DNA from: Rhodococcus sp. OK302
GTDB lineage: Bacteria; Actinomycetota; Actinomycetes; Mycobacteriales; Mycobacteriaceae
Reading direction: 5' to 3'
Length of the DNA stretch: 64,000 nt
Assembly (NCBI RefSeq): GCF_002245895.1
Contig: NZ_NPJZ01000001.1
Coordinates: forward strand, 4,066,501-4,130,500
A program made the translations under genes and the position numbers. The notes under the pieces are model-generated. The model did no database searches, had not been told where the DNA came from, and saw only the letters and a program-made list of their open reading frames with translations. Below, in pieces: positions 38,016-47,692 of this stretch (the stretch's first letter is position 1; each line of letters opens with the position of its first letter).

Positions 38016-39491
38016 ATGAGCGCACGCGTACCCGTCACAGCCATCGACATTGCCGAGATCGATTCCTTCGACCACGAAACCGATGTCCTCGTCCTGGGTT
38101 ACGGCTGCGCCGGCGCTTCTGCCGCACTCGAAGCTGTGGAGTCGGGGGCCGACGTGATCCTCCTCGAACGGCAGAGCGGCGGAGGCGGATCATCGGCGCT
38201 CTCCGGCGGCGAAATGTACCTCGGCGGCGGCACCCCCATCCAAGAGGCGTGCGGATTCGACGACACCGCCGAAGACATGGAGAAATTCCTCCTCGCCGCA
38301 CTCGGACCCGACGCGGACCAGGAAAAAGTGGGTCTCTACAGCCGTGAGAGCGTCGCCCACTACCAGTGGCTGGTCGACCATGGCGTGCCGTTCAAACCGT
38401 CGCTGTGGGACTCCCCCACCTGGGTTCCGCCCACCGACGACGGCCTGATGTGGATGGGTGAGAACGCCTATCCCTTTTACGAGATCGCCAAGCCCGCGCC
38501 GCGCGGACACCGCGTGACCTCTGACGGGTTCGGCGGCAAGATCCTGATGGCGGTGCTCAGCGAGGCCGTCGAGAAGAGCGCCATCTCGGTCCACTCCGAC
38601 ACGACAGCCCTTCGACTGATCACCGACAACGGCCGGGTAGTCGGCGTCCTCGCCCGACACTTCAACGAGACGATCACCTACCGATCCCGTCGCGGCGTCG
38701 TCATCACCACCGGCGGTTTCGCCGACAACAAGGAAATGCTGGCGCAGCACGCACCGCAGTTGGTGGGCTTGAGTGTCAACAGCGACGGGGGCGACGACGG
38801 CCGCGGCATCGTGATGGCGCAAGCTGCCGGCGCGGCAGTCAAGCACATGTCGGCCGGCCAGGTCGGGATCTCGCTGGTGCCCGGAATGATGGTGCGCGGC
38901 ATGATCGTCAACAACGTGGGCCAACGGTTCATCAACGAAGACGTATACCCGGGCATAGTCGGGCAGGCGGCGCTCTTCAAGCACAACTTGAAGGTATGGG
39001 TGATTCTCGACGAGCAGGCGTACGAGGAGGTACCAGTCGACGAACGATGGGGCGTGCAACCACATTTTGTCGCCGAATCCCTCGAAGAACTCGAACGAGA
39101 GATCGGTATGCCGGAGGGTGCACTGCAAAACACCGTCGGCGAGTACAACCGCTTCGCGGCCGACGGCGAGGACCCGTACTTCCACAAGTCCGAGCGCTGG
39201 TTGCGGCCACTGCGGTCGCCGTTTGCCGCGATCGACGTCCAACGCGGCATGTCCCCACCGGAGCTCGGCGACAGCGGCACCGGCGGTGGTGGAGCCGCTG
39301 TATTCACCATCGGCGGCTTGCACACCACCGTCGACGGCTGCGTCCTTGACCTCGACGGCGACCCGATCACCGGCCTGTTCGCAGCGGGGCGCGCGACGTC
39401 GGGCCTGCACTCGTGGGGCTATGTCAGCGGGACCTCACTCGGCGACGGTACATTTTTCGGCCGCCGAGCGGGCATCGCCGCGAGCCGGTAG
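38016..39491 (+). CDS. KstD-like FAD-dependent dehydrogenase
   Basis: 491 residues of the FAD_binding_2 fumarate-reductase/3-ketosteroid dehydrogenase family. FAD-binding start VLVLGYGCAGASAALEA, serine/glycine loop SSALSGGEMYLGGG, middle FDDTAEDMEKFLLAALGP and GVPFKPSLWDS, APRGHRVTSDGFGGKILM, RRGVVITTGGFADN, and C-terminal GYVSGTSLGDGTFFGRRAG. The general pattern is nearer to 3-ketosteroid-4(5alpha)-dehydrogenases than to classical KstD1, but the substrate is inferred. AGGAGAACCGG precedes the ATG. No steroid genes are adjacent. Confidence 0.88.
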   Translation: MSARVPVTAIDIAEIDSFDHETDVLVLGYGCAGASAALEAVESGADVILLERQSGGGGSSALSGGEMYLGGGTPIQEACGFDDTAEDMEKFLLAALGPDADQEKVGLYSRESVAHYQWLVDHGVPFKPSLWDSPTWVPPTDDGLMWMGENAYPFYEIAKPAPRGHRVTSDGFGGKILMAVLSEAVEKSAISVHSDTTALRLITDNGRVVGVLARHFNETITYRSRRGVVITTGGFADNKEMLAQHAPQLVGLSVNSDGGDDGRGIVMAQAAGAAVKHMSAGQVGISLVPGMMVRGMIVNNVGQRFINEDVYPGIVGQAALFKHNLKVWVILDEQAYEEVPVDERWGVQPHFVAESLEELEREIGMPEGALQNTVGEYNRFAADGEDPYFHKSERWLRPLRSPFAAIDVQRGMSPPELGDSGTGGGGAAVFTIGGLHTTVDGCVLDLDGDPITGLFAAGRATSGLHSWGYVSGTSLGDGTFFGRRAGIAASR

Positions 39492-39533
39492 CCGCGGATC
39501 CCGGGCAAGGGGAATGTCCCGTCGCACGTGCTC

Positions 39534-39730
39534 GTTGTACAGGCGGTCGGAGTCCGATCCATTGCCCCGGGTACCACCCCAGAAATGCCGCTTCGAGCGG
39601 CCACTTGCCGAGAGGCGCAAGGCGGATACCGGCACTGACACAGCCGCTGGACTCCCTACGGAGTCCAGCGGCTTCGTCATGTGCGGATGGCGTCGGCAAT
39701 GCCACAATGACGTGTGGACTTCGACAGCGC
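39534..39730 (+). repeat. 196-bp dispersed repeat, copy 2 (intact)
   Basis: Same block as 22587-22782. It ends 17 bases inside the next coding sequence and includes an intact 12-bp hairpin, so this locus is probably the source. Confidence 0.95.
39644..39671 (+). terminator. Hairpin between KstD-like gene and 39714 gene
   Basis: CCGCTGGACTCC, loop CTAC, GGAGTCCAGCGG: a perfect 12-bp stem followed by CTTCGTC. It can serve as terminator of the upstream gene; degraded in repeat copy 1. Confidence 0.7.
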
Positions 39731-40508
39731 GGCCGACGATCTCTACGGGCTCGAACCCTCGGAGTTCGTCGCTGCCCGAAACGCCTGGGTGATGCGAGCC
39801 AAGGAGGCTGGCGACAAACCGCTCGTGAAGGAACTGGGCAGTCTGCGAAAACCCACAACGACGGGTTGGGCCCTCAACTTGCTCGCTCGGGCTGAGCCGG
39901 AGAATCTCGATCGGCTCCTCGATCTCGGGGCAGCGCTGCGCTCGGCGCAGCAAGCCCTACGCGGTGACGAACTGCGGTCGCTGACAACCCGCCGCGCCGC
40001 ACTCCTGTCTGAGCTCACCGACAGCGCAGTAGCCGCGGCCAAGGACCGGGGCCATCTACTGCCGGAGACAGTGCTGCGCGAGATCGGCCAGACGCTGTCC
40101 GCTGCGCTCGCCGACCCCGATATCGGCGACGACCTGCGACGCGGGCGGATGCTCGGCGGCGTGTCCTACAGCGGCTTCGGACCGGCAGCCCTCGCATCGG
40201 TGCCCGAGCCGCCAACTCCGACCGAAGACACCATCCGCGGAGCCGACGAACAGGCGCGCGGTGAGGCACATTCTCGCGTCACGGATGCAGAAACCACTGT
40301 GCGCCAGACGAATTCCGAGCTGAACGGGGCGATCGAACGAGCAGAAAAGGCGACGCGCAGAGTCGAAGAACTCCGGGACGAACTCTCGCGAGCCGAGACA
40401 GAGAGCCGGTTCGCCGACGCTGCTCGCCGCTCCGCCGAGCAAGCTGCCGAGGGTGCAACGGCGGAGTTGGCGCAGGCCCGACACCTCGCCGCCGAGTTCG
40501 ACGCTTAA
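39714..40508 (+). CDS. Coiled-coil hypothetical protein
   Basis: 264 residues from a GTG without a ribosome-binding site. A CACAAT hexamer ends 5 bases before the start, so a leaderless transcript is possible. The N-terminal part (DDLYGLEPSEFVAARNAWVM, GSLRKPTTTGWALNLLARA) is a recurring actinobacterial signature of unknown role. Residues 175-255 form a long Ala/Glu/Arg coiled coil. Cytosolic; function unknown. Its first bases are part of the 196-bp repeat. Confidence 0.85.
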   Translation: MDFDSAADDLYGLEPSEFVAARNAWVMRAKEAGDKPLVKELGSLRKPTTTGWALNLLARAEPENLDRLLDLGAALRSAQQALRGDELRSLTTRRAALLSELTDSAVAAAKDRGHLLPETVLREIGQTLSAALADPDIGDDLRRGRMLGGVSYSGFGPAALASVPEPPTPTEDTIRGADEQARGEAHSRVTDAETTVRQTNSELNGAIERAEKATRRVEELRDELSRAETESRFADAARRSAEQAAEGATAELAQARHLAAEFDA

Positions 40509-40535
40509 CTTGTCGCTGACGACGCCCGGGGCAGA

Positions 40536-40856
40536 TCAGGTTGCGGCGGTCTTCCGCGTCCGACTACGACGCACGGCCTTGGCTGGAGGCGCCGATTTCT
40601 CGGGTGCCTCGGACTTCGAGTCGCTGGACGGATCGTCGCGCCAGCTGATCTCGATCTCGATCTCGCACTTGTCTCCGTCAACCTCAATCTCGAGCTCCCA
40701 CTGGACCCGATCGGCGACAACGATTTCAATCGAGTCTCCACCGGAGCCCAATTCCACCTCGGAACCGCTCGCAAGTGCATGTCCCAGCGCAATAAGCCTC
40801 TCAGAGGCCTCTTTCCGGGAAAGTTCGGACTTCCGCTTGATCTCCAACTTTGGCAC
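40536..40856 (-). CDS. Amphi-Trp domain protein
   Basis: 106 residues from a GTG with AGGAG at 7-base spacing. The amphi-Trp domain (EIKRKSELSRKEASERLIAL, GDSIEIVVADRVQWELEIEV, IEIEISW) is followed by a basic Ser/Ala/Lys tail (KAVRRSRTRKTAAT) that may contact nucleic acid. The function of the domain is not established. Convergent with the coiled-coil gene, 27 bases apart. Confidence 0.85.
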   Translation of the reverse strand: MPKLEIKRKSELSRKEASERLIALGHALASGSEVELGSGGDSIEIVVADRVQWELEIEVDGDKCEIEIEISWRDDPSSDSKSEAPEKSAPPAKAVRRSRTRKTAAT

Positions 40857-40979
40857 GACGGACTCCTGACCTCGAAGCAATGTCCATTCACCGTAGCGGC
40901 CGCAGCACCGATAACCGACCCGAACCGGGGAAAGTGACGAAATTGGGTCCGTGAGAATGGAGTTGAGCGCGTGGGCCAT

Positions 40980-41141
40980 TCATCCCGACCGTGCGCCACT
41001 CGGGTCCGGGAAGTACAGGCATGACGCAACAAAGGCAACGACTGCGATCGCGCCAACCGCACCGTACGTAGACGGTCCCCAGCCGTCGAGGCCCACCCAT
41101 ACGAGTACGGCGCTTCCGGCGAAGATCGCAACTACGCCCAC
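40980..41141 (-). CDS. Possible small two-span membrane protein
   Basis: 53 residues if started at the GTG of VGVVAIFAGSAVLVWVGLDG, which has GACGAGAG upstream. A second hydrophobic stretch (YGAVGAIAVVAFVASCLYF) and FPDPSGARSG end the frame. The two clean helices argue for a real micro-protein; the start is uncertain and no family is recognised. Confidence 0.4.
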   Translation of the reverse strand: MGVVAIFAGSAVLVWVGLDGWGPSTYGAVGAIAVVAFVASCLYFPDPSGARSG

Positions 41142-41657
41142 GGCACTCTCGTCACTAGAAGTTACGGATGAAGACGGGGCCGTCTTGCAGGTTCAAGATT
41201 CCAATCCTTCTGGCCCGCAAGGAAAACCAAGGCGGTCGGTCGACAAGAACCGGCCCACAACACAGCCGAAACTCCCCCACCGGAACCACCCGCAGCGATC
41301 GTTCGAATGTCACAAATCGCTCGAAATCAGTGCATATCAGGCCAAGAAAGACCGTCATTAAAGTGATCTACATCACATTTCAAGCCAATTCTGTAACGAT
41401 TCTCGCACCCACATAACGGCAATTGACCTGCAAAAACATCAACCGATGCACATCCGTTGCACAAAACCGCGCAAACACGCTGACCCGTGACCAATCCGTA
41501 ATCGTTCTCTATCGTTGTTCTCAGCCCGAGCAACCGGGCAGCACCGAATCGCCGGCGCCAAATCCCACCCCGCGATATCGGACAACATCATTCCTAGTGG
41601 TGGGAATTGAGACGGTCACCGTCTTCCAATGGCGGGACCCGAAAGGATTCACCCCGA
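41142..41657. other. Long leader/regulatory region of the rpf gene
   Basis: 516 bases without a gene. It holds a CRP-type palindrome at 41363-41376. A c-di-AMP riboswitch, common before rpf genes, was looked for and not recognised. Confidence 0.6.
41363..41376. promoter_or_regulatory. CRP/GlxR-type operator upstream of rpf
   Basis: GTGATCTACATCAC fits the GTGA-N6-TCAC core of mycobacterial CRP sites. It lies 282 bases before the rpf start codon. Mycobacterial rpfA is a known CRP target, which supports the assignment. Confidence 0.55.
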
Positions 41658-41990
41658 ATGACCAAGAACACCGTTACCCGCACCATCGCAACCGTCGCCG
41701 CAGCCGGAGCACTCGCAGCAGGAGCCCTCGGACTCAGCGCCGGCACCGCATCCGCCGCCACCCACGACTGGTCCGGCGTCGCAGAATGCGAATCATCGGG
41801 CAACTGGGCTGCAAACACCGGCAACGGCTTCTACGGCGGACTCCAGTTCACCCAGAGCACCTGGAACGCCTTCGGCGGATCCGGCAGCGCCCACAACGCC
41901 AGCCAGGCCGAACAGGAACGCGTCGCCGAAAACGTCCTCGCAGGCCAGGGCGTCGGAGCATGGCCCGTCTGCGGACAGTACCTCCGCTGA
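41658..41990 (+). CDS. rpf: Resuscitation-promoting factor, single-domain secreted
   Basis: 110 residues. GAAAGGA precedes the ATG at 10-base spacing. Sec signal peptide ([17 protein letters not shown], cleavage after ASA33). The mature part is one Rpf lysozyme-like domain: [19 protein letters not shown] with catalytic Glu45, [19 protein letters not shown], and a second cysteine in WPVCGQYLR that pairs with Cys44. It cleaves peptidoglycan to promote growth from dormancy. No LysM or G5 domain, so it is the short RpfC/D/E-like form. A strong terminator follows. Confidence 0.96.
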   Translation: MTKNTVTRTIATVAAAGALAAGALGLSAGTASAATHDWSGVAECESSGNWAANTGNGFYGGLQFTQSTWNAFGGSGSAHNASQAEQERVAENVLAGQGVGAWPVCGQYLR

Positions 41991-42015
41991 TCCCAGCCCT
42001 CACCTATTTATGTCA

Positions 42016-42057
42016 CTGCCCGGTGACCGTCGACTCCGACGGTCACCGGGCAGTTTC
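42016..42057 (+). terminator. Rho-independent terminator of rpf
   Basis: Perfect 17-bp stem CTGCCCGGTGACCGTCG / CGACGGTCACCGGGCAG with a 4-base loop, followed by TTTCGTCT. Confidence 0.93.
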
Positions 42058-42123
42058 GTCTCGCATTCACCCGAACGAGATAGCGTGGCGCTGCCAGACC
42101 TATCGCAGCGAGAGGTGCATCTA

Positions 42124-42627
42124 ATGCTCGTCGAACGATTCCAATCGGTGGTGAAAACTGATTACCACCAGTTCCACATCGACCCAGTCCAGTCCGACAG
42201 CATTCCCGACGGAATCTATCCCGAATTCACCCTCGCCGTGTTCGGAGGACAATCGATCCGGGTTGGAGTCGGAATCAGGGTAGGACCAGTGAATCTTGTA
42301 CTGGAGATGCATGATTCGGCACCACCGTATGACGGTACCGACTGGGAAGACGTCGTCGAAGGCGACTTGTTTTACGACAACCCCGGTGGAGTCATTGTCT
42401 GGCATTTCTATTCCGGTGGCTTTGAACAGGCCATACCCGAAAATGTAGGCGAAACGCTGACTCCAGCAGGCGAACACCGCTATCGGGTTCGGATCCATGC
42501 TCGAGGTCGAGACATCGAGTACGACGGTCCACTCTTCGGGGACCCCGTGGAGGACTACCTGATTCAGATGTGGCCGACGCCGGAACCGGAGCGGGCGCGA
42601 GAGATCAAAAATCTCTCCGGCCGGTAG
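42124..42627 (+). CDS. Hypothetical cytosolic protein
   Basis: 167 residues; GAGAGG stands upstream of the ATG. Beta-rich and acidic: FHIDPVQSDSIPDGIYPEFT, VNLVLEMHDSAPPYDGTDWE, VEGDLFYDNPGGVIVWHFYSGG, HRYRVRIHARGRDIEYDG. No signal peptide, membrane segment or cysteine. The layout recalls small immunity or ComJ-like beta proteins, but I see no motif that settles it. Confidence 0.75.
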   Translation: MLVERFQSVVKTDYHQFHIDPVQSDSIPDGIYPEFTLAVFGGQSIRVGVGIRVGPVNLVLEMHDSAPPYDGTDWEDVVEGDLFYDNPGGVIVWHFYSGGFEQAIPENVGETLTPAGEHRYRVRIHARGRDIEYDGPLFGDPVEDYLIQMWPTPEPERAREIKNLSGR

Positions 42628-42713
42628 GAGTGCCTAACCCACTTGCACCGACTGCGCTCGCCGTGGAGGATGGGCGCCACGCCCACTTACCCAGACAATC
42701 GGAGGTTGCCGTG

Positions 42714-43136
42714 ATGAATCTTGTTCGCCGAGTTGCCGTTTGCACATCCGTCGTGGTCGGTGCCGCTCTAACGTCGGTGACTGTCGCCTCGGCTGCACAA
42801 ACCGTTCCGTTCCAGATCAACCCGGCGCCGTTCGGTAACCCCAACGGTAGCTTCGACGTACCGCCGATCCGCTGTACGGCCGTGGTCGGCGAGCAGCCTG
42901 GCGCGGTGACGATCACCGGCGGCAAAGAAGACCGATGGGGCTGCCTCCTCTCGTCCGAGGTGCTGTGGCTGAACCTCTCGACCGGGGCATTCGGCTCCGC
43001 CCGACTCTCGGACGGACTGAACGGAATTCCCGCCGCGGCGATCCTGCAGACCGGCGCCGGACAGGTTGCAGTCACCGTCATACCGGCTGTTGGCGGAACG
43101 ACCATCCCCGGCGTCGCAACTTTCTATGTTCCATAG
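42714..43136 (+). CDS. Secreted hypothetical protein
   Basis: 140 residues from an ATG with GGAGG at 8-base spacing. Signal peptide VRRVAVCTSVVVGAALTSVTVA, cleavage after ASA. The mature protein carries two cysteines (PPIRCTAVVGE and DRWGCLLSSE), then a Gly/Ala/Val-rich beta region (LQTGAGQVAVTVIPAVGGTT). The type is frequent in mycolic-acid bacteria; function unknown. Confidence 0.8.
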   Translation: MNLVRRVAVCTSVVVGAALTSVTVASAAQTVPFQINPAPFGNPNGSFDVPPIRCTAVVGEQPGAVTITGGKEDRWGCLLSSEVLWLNLSTGAFGSARLSDGLNGIPAAAILQTGAGQVAVTVIPAVGGTTIPGVATFYVP

Positions 43137-43243
43137 GTGACCGTCGAATTCTGAGACGACTGCAGTCGTTCGATACTCGGCGACGCAGACGCGATTGATG
43201 CTATTGCAGCCCTACACATTCCTTTTGGTGCGAGGGTTCGCAG

Positions 43244-43801
43244 ATGACAGTCGATAAACGTCCGGCGTCCTGGTGGACGGTGCTCACATGGTTCACAGTG
43301 GTACTCGTCGCCCTCGCCTGTGGCGTTATCGTGTGGTCGTTCATGCCGCCGGTCGTGTTCTTTCCCGTGTTCGCGCTCGCATCAGCGGTGCTCGCAACCT
43401 TGGGGGCAGTGTGGTTGGTGCTGGGCCTCATTGGGTGGATCAAGTATCGAGCGTTGCGTTTGAGCGCCGTCGCCCCAGCGCTTGTTCTGATCACACTCAC
43501 GCTCGTGATGGTGTCGGTCCCCTCGCGTGTTGCGTTCGCGGTATCCAAGGACTCCCTCGCCGCAGTGGCCGTAGATTGCCAGAAATCTTTGGACGCCCAG
43601 AGGATTGGCGTGTACCGGGTGGTTCAGATTTGGCCGGATAGCAATGGCTGTCGCTTCCAGATCGAGGGTGGACTGCTCAATTCGATCGGATTGGCGTACT
43701 TGCCCGACGGGGCGCCGTATCTCGGCGAGCCGCGAAGTGACGGCGACATCGTTTACGAAGAATTCGACGGCGACTGGTACGTGTTCGTCAGAGGATTCTA
43801 G
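43244..43801 (+). CDS. Membrane protein with extracytoplasmic C-terminal domain
   Basis: 185 residues. Three hydrophobic segments lie at about 11-35 (VLTWFTVVLVALACGVIVWSF), 37-65 (VVFFPVFALASAVLATLGA, VWLVLGLIGW) and 72-97 (LSAVAPALVLITLTLVMVSV). An 85-residue soluble domain with two cysteines (AVDCQKSLD, DSNGCRFQIEG) follows, and the presence of the pair suggests it lies outside. No family recognised. Confidence 0.75.
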   Translation: MTVDKRPASWWTVLTWFTVVLVALACGVIVWSFMPPVVFFPVFALASAVLATLGAVWLVLGLIGWIKYRALRLSAVAPALVLITLTLVMVSVPSRVAFAVSKDSLAAVAVDCQKSLDAQRIGVYRVVQIWPDSNGCRFQIEGGLLNSIGLAYLPDGAPYLGEPRSDGDIVYEEFDGDWYVFVRGF

Positions 43802-43839
43802 GGCCAAGGTGCAGACGACGCCACAGCGCCTGTGCCAGA

Positions 43840-45225
43840 ATGGATACCGTGGCCTACCTGGTAAAACCCGGACATCGCGCACGGCCGGTCAGTGCGCCTG
43901 TGCCGGTAGACCCATCGCTCCCCCGCGTGTGTGTCATCGGCGCGGGATCATCAGGCATCGCCGCAGCCAAGGCGCTGTATACCGCGGGCATTCCGTTCGA
44001 CTGCTTCGAAAAAGGCAGCATGATCGGCGGCAACTGGGTCTACAACAACCCCAATGGCCAGTCCGCCTGCTACGAATCGTTGGAGATCAACACCTCCTGC
44101 CCGCGCATGGCGTATTCGGATTTTGCGATGCCCGCCGACTACCCGCCCTACGCGCGGCACGAGCAGGTCCACGCCTATTTCGAGTCCTATGTCGACCATT
44201 TCGGGTTCCGGCACACCATCACTTTCAACACCACCGTTGATGAGGTCCGGCGCGAGTCCGACGGCACCTGGTCGGTGCGCACCAACGGCCCCACCGGCAA
44301 ACGCGTCGAGACCTACGACGCCGTCCTCGTTGCTAACGGTCATCACTGGGATGCGCGCTGGCCCGAGCCCGCCTACCCGGGCACATTCACCGGCACTCAG
44401 ATCCATGCCCACGATTACCGCAGCCGAGAGCAACTCGCCGACCGTGACGTGGTCGTTGTCGGTATGGGGAATTCGGCGCTCGACATCGCAGTCGAGGCAT
44501 CGAAAGTTGCTCGCAGCACCACTCTTTCGGTACGGCGCAGCCAATGGGTACTGCGCAAGATACTCTTCGGCAGAGCAGCCGATCAGGTCGCGCTTCCCGG
44601 ATGGATGCCGTGGTGGGTGACTAGTGCGAGGTTGAGGCTCGGCGCCGTCGCCTCCGGCAGTCTCACCCGTTACGGTTTGCCCCGGCCAACGCATAAGCCG
44701 GGCCAGTCGCACCCGGTGCAATCCGAGCAACTGCGCGCACGACTCGATGCAGGCGCGATAGTTCCACGCCCGGGCGTCGACCGATTCGACGGCAACACAG
44801 TAGTTTTCACCGACGGACACAGCACGCGAGCCGACCTCATCGTGTGGGCCACCGGCTACCGGGTCAGTTTTCCGTTCCTCGATCCCAATCTGATCCGTGC
44901 TCGCGACAACGACCTTCCGCTCTGGAAGCGGACAGTGCACCCGGATCTTCCGGGCCTGTACTTCATCGGACTCCTGCAACCCGTCGGCGCAGTAATGCCG
45001 CTCGCCGAAGCGCAATGCGCCTGGATCACGGACATCCTCACCGGCCGATACCTTCCGCCGGCTGACGCACAGATTCGTAAGCAGATGGCAACCGAACACG
45101 ACCGAAACAAGCGACAGTTCTACACCTCGCCCCGACACACGATGGAAGTCGACTTCGACCACTACCTCTGGGATCTCTCGCGGGAGCGCAAGCAGGGCGC
45201 CCGCCGCGCCCGCGCAACACACTGA
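43840..45225 (+). CDS. Flavin-containing monooxygenase
   Basis: 461 residues. FAD motif VCVIGAGSSGIAAAKAL, the FMO signature FTGTQIHAHDYR, the NADPH motif VVVVGMGNSALDIAVEA, and the late LIVWATGYRVSFPFL. Such enzymes insert oxygen at soft nucleophiles (N or S) or ketones; motif spacing fits class B FMOs. The substrate is unknown. It stands upstream of a FadE5-like gene without clear operon linkage. Confidence 0.93.
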   Translation: MDTVAYLVKPGHRARPVSAPVPVDPSLPRVCVIGAGSSGIAAAKALYTAGIPFDCFEKGSMIGGNWVYNNPNGQSACYESLEINTSCPRMAYSDFAMPADYPPYARHEQVHAYFESYVDHFGFRHTITFNTTVDEVRRESDGTWSVRTNGPTGKRVETYDAVLVANGHHWDARWPEPAYPGTFTGTQIHAHDYRSREQLADRDVVVVGMGNSALDIAVEASKVARSTTLSVRRSQWVLRKILFGRAADQVALPGWMPWWVTSARLRLGAVASGSLTRYGLPRPTHKPGQSHPVQSEQLRARLDAGAIVPRPGVDRFDGNTVVFTDGHSTRADLIVWATGYRVSFPFLDPNLIRARDNDLPLWKRTVHPDLPGLYFIGLLQPVGAVMPLAEAQCAWITDILTGRYLPPADAQIRKQMATEHDRNKRQFYTSPRHTMEVDFDHYLWDLSRERKQGARRARATH

Positions 45226-45312
45226 TCCACCGTCTGTTAACGACCTACGGTTGCGTACGGATTCTCTTCTGGGGCAGGCTTCTAACATCCGTCTATTGCG
45301 GTAGGAGAAGCT

Positions 45313-47148
45313 GTGAGCCACTACAAGAGCAATGTGCGCGACATAGAATTCAACCTTTTCGAGGTCCTAGACCTGGGCCGGCTACTCGACGCGGGGGCCT
45401 ACGGGGATCTCGACACCGATACCGTTCGGAACATTCTTGCGGAAGTTGCAAGGCTCGCCGAAGGGCCAGTTGCGGCGTCGTACGTCGACGCCGATCGCAA
45501 TCCTGTGGAATTCGACGCCGAAAACCATCGCGTCATCGTGCCCGGTCCACTGCGAAAAACTGTGGCAGCTGTCAATGAAGCCGGATGGTCCCGGTTGGGA
45601 CTTCCGGAAGGCGTCGGTGGCGTTCCGGCCCCCGCGCCCCTGGTCTGGGCGATCGGCGAGATGATGGTGGCCGCCAACGCGTCGGCCAGCTTCTTCAACA
45701 TGGGTCCACTGATGGCCAGCGTGCTGTACAACGTGGGTACCGAACAGCAAAAGCACTGGGCCAAAACCGGATTGGATCGCGGTTGGGCGGGCACGATGGT
45801 GTTGACCGAACCCGATGCCGGCTCCGACGTCGGCGCCGCCCGGACCAAGGCGAGGCAACAGGACGACGGAACTTGGCACATCGAAGGCGTCAAGCGATTC
45901 ATCTCCGGCGGCGATGTCGGTGATACCGCCGAAAACATATTCCACCTGGTACTGGCGCGTCCGGAGGGCGCGGGTCCGGGAACGAAGGGCTTGAGCCTTT
46001 TCTATGTGCCGAAGTTCCATTTCGATCCCGAGACACTCGATCTCGGCGAACGCAACGGTGTGTACGTCACCGGCGTCGAACACAAGATGGGGATCAAATC
46101 CTCACCGACGTGCGAATTAACCTTCGGTGCCACGGAGGTGCCCGCAGTCGGTTGGCTGGTCGGCGACGTACATAGCGGTATCGCCCAGATGTTCCAGGTA
46201 ATCGAGAACGCCCGGATGATGGTCGGAACCAAGGCTGCCGGAACTCTGTCGACCGGATATCTGAATGCGCTGGAGTACGCCAAGATACGTATCCAAGGCT
46301 CGGACCTCACCGAGATGGCAGACAAGACGGCGCCGCGGGTGCCGATCATCAATCACCCGGACGTGCGCCGAAGCCTCGCGATGCAGAAGGCGTATGCCGA
46401 AGGTCTGCGCGCGGTGTACCTCTACACAGCGGCTCATCAGAATGCCGACGTAGCTCAGCATGTGTCCGGAGCAGACGCGGAACTGGCGCATCGCGTGAAC
46501 GATCTACTGCTTCCGATCGTCAAGGGCGTCGGCTCGGAGCGAGCGTACGAGTGGCTCACCGAGAGCTTGCAGACGTTCGGCGGGTCCGGATATTTGCAGG
46601 ACTACCCGATCGAGCAATACATCCGCGACGCCAAAATCGACACGTTGTACGAGGGCACGACTGCGATCCAGGCGCAGGATTTCTTCTTCCGCAAGATCGC
46701 GCGTGACCGTGGCGTCGCGCTTGCTCACGTTGCCGGGCAGATCAAGATGTTCATCGACAGCGAAGCCGGCAACGGCCGCCTCAAGGCGGAACGCGCGCTA
46801 CTGCGCACAGCGCTCGAGGACGTCCAAGGCATGGCCGGGATCCTCACCGGGTACCTCATGTCCTCGCAAGAGCATGCCGGGGAGCTGTACAAAGTGGGAC
46901 TGGGCTCGGTGCGGTTCCTCCTTGCTGTGGGTGATCTGCTCATCGGCTGGCGACTGTTGGTGCAGGCCGAAGTAGCGATGAAGGCACTCGATAGCGGTAG
47001 TTCTACCGCAGACGGGCCCTTCTACGAGGGCAAACTCTTGGTGGCGTCGTTCTTCGCGAAGAACGTCCTTCCAACACTGACGTCGACGAGGGAGATCCTG
47101 GCCGCTATCGACAACGACGTCATGGACGCGGACGTGTCAGTTTTCTGA
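45313..47148 (+). CDS. fadE5: Acyl-CoA dehydrogenase, FadE5 type
   Basis: 611 residues, the same length as M. tuberculosis FadE5, a broad-chain acyl-CoA dehydrogenase with an extra C-terminal domain. Visible parts: [20 protein letters not shown] (FAD loop), [22 protein letters not shown], and the catalytic-base region [20 protein letters not shown] with the glutamate in YEGTT. The C-terminal extension (about 450-611) ends in DADVSVF. AGGAGAAGCT precedes the GTG start. Role: first step of beta-oxidation. Confidence 0.95.
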   Translation: MSHYKSNVRDIEFNLFEVLDLGRLLDAGAYGDLDTDTVRNILAEVARLAEGPVAASYVDADRNPVEFDAENHRVIVPGPLRKTVAAVNEAGWSRLGLPEGVGGVPAPAPLVWAIGEMMVAANASASFFNMGPLMASVLYNVGTEQQKHWAKTGLDRGWAGTMVLTEPDAGSDVGAARTKARQQDDGTWHIEGVKRFISGGDVGDTAENIFHLVLARPEGAGPGTKGLSLFYVPKFHFDPETLDLGERNGVYVTGVEHKMGIKSSPTCELTFGATEVPAVGWLVGDVHSGIAQMFQVIENARMMVGTKAAGTLSTGYLNALEYAKIRIQGSDLTEMADKTAPRVPIINHPDVRRSLAMQKAYAEGLRAVYLYTAAHQNADVAQHVSGADAELAHRVNDLLLPIVKGVGSERAYEWLTESLQTFGGSGYLQDYPIEQYIRDAKIDTLYEGTTAIQAQDFFFRKIARDRGVALAHVAGQIKMFIDSEAGNGRLKAERALLRTALEDVQGMAGILTGYLMSSQEHAGELYKVGLGSVRFLLAVGDLLIGWRLLVQAEVAMKALDSGSSTADGPFYEGKLLVASFFAKNVLPTLTSTREILAAIDNDVMDADVSVF

Positions 47149-47183
47149 TCCATCAAAAGAAAACATCTGACAGCATTCCTTCT

Positions 47184-47660
47184 ATGACTACTGAGCGAAT
47201 CGAAATTCAACGGACTATTCGCGCGGATCCCGCGTCGATCTTCGCAGTCCTCTGCGATCCCCAAGGACACGTTGCCATCGACGGCTCCGGAATGTTGATG
47301 GATGCGGACGGCGACATCGTGACGGCGGTCGGCGACAGATTTGTCGTACACATGGATCGCGAGGCCCTCGGCGACATTCCGATGGGCGAGTACGACGTGA
47401 CTGTGAACATCAAAACCTTTGTGCCGGAACGCGAAATCGCCTGGACGATCTTGGGAACGATTCGACCTGCGATCGGGCACGTCTACGGTTATCGGATCGA
47501 ACCGACCGACGCCGGTTCCCTCGTGACGTCGTACTACGACTGGTCCGACATTGACCCCAAATGGCGTGAGGCAGGGATCTTTCCGGTGATCGCCGAAACG
47601 TCGTTGAAGTCCACCCTCGGGATTCTCGCTCGTACCGTACGTCGAGGCTATCTGCACTGA
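47184..47660 (+). CDS. SRPBCC-family protein
   Basis: 158 residues with the START/polyketide-cyclase-like layout: the opening ERIEIQRTIRADPASIFAVLC, the middle MDREALGDIPMGEYDVTVNI, EREIAWTILGTIRPAIGHVY, and the amphipathic C-terminal helix (SLKSTLGILARTVRRGYL). The fold holds a hydrophobic ligand; the ligand is unknown. It lies 35 bases downstream of the FadE5-like gene. Confidence 0.88.
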   Translation: MTTERIEIQRTIRADPASIFAVLCDPQGHVAIDGSGMLMDADGDIVTAVGDRFVVHMDREALGDIPMGEYDVTVNIKTFVPEREIAWTILGTIRPAIGHVYGYRIEPTDAGSLVTSYYDWSDIDPKWREAGIFPVIAETSLKSTLGILARTVRRGYLH

Positions 47661-47692
47661 GCAGATTCATCGCGCAGAAGGCCTACCTTCCG

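Noticed and set aside
38190..39410. Long minus-strand frame opposite the KstD-like gene
   Set aside because: Antisense shadow without domains; the plus-strand frame has complete FAD motifs.
41400..41657. c-di-AMP (ydaO-type) riboswitch before rpf
   Set aside because: Common before actinobacterial rpf genes, but I could not find the conserved core in this leader.
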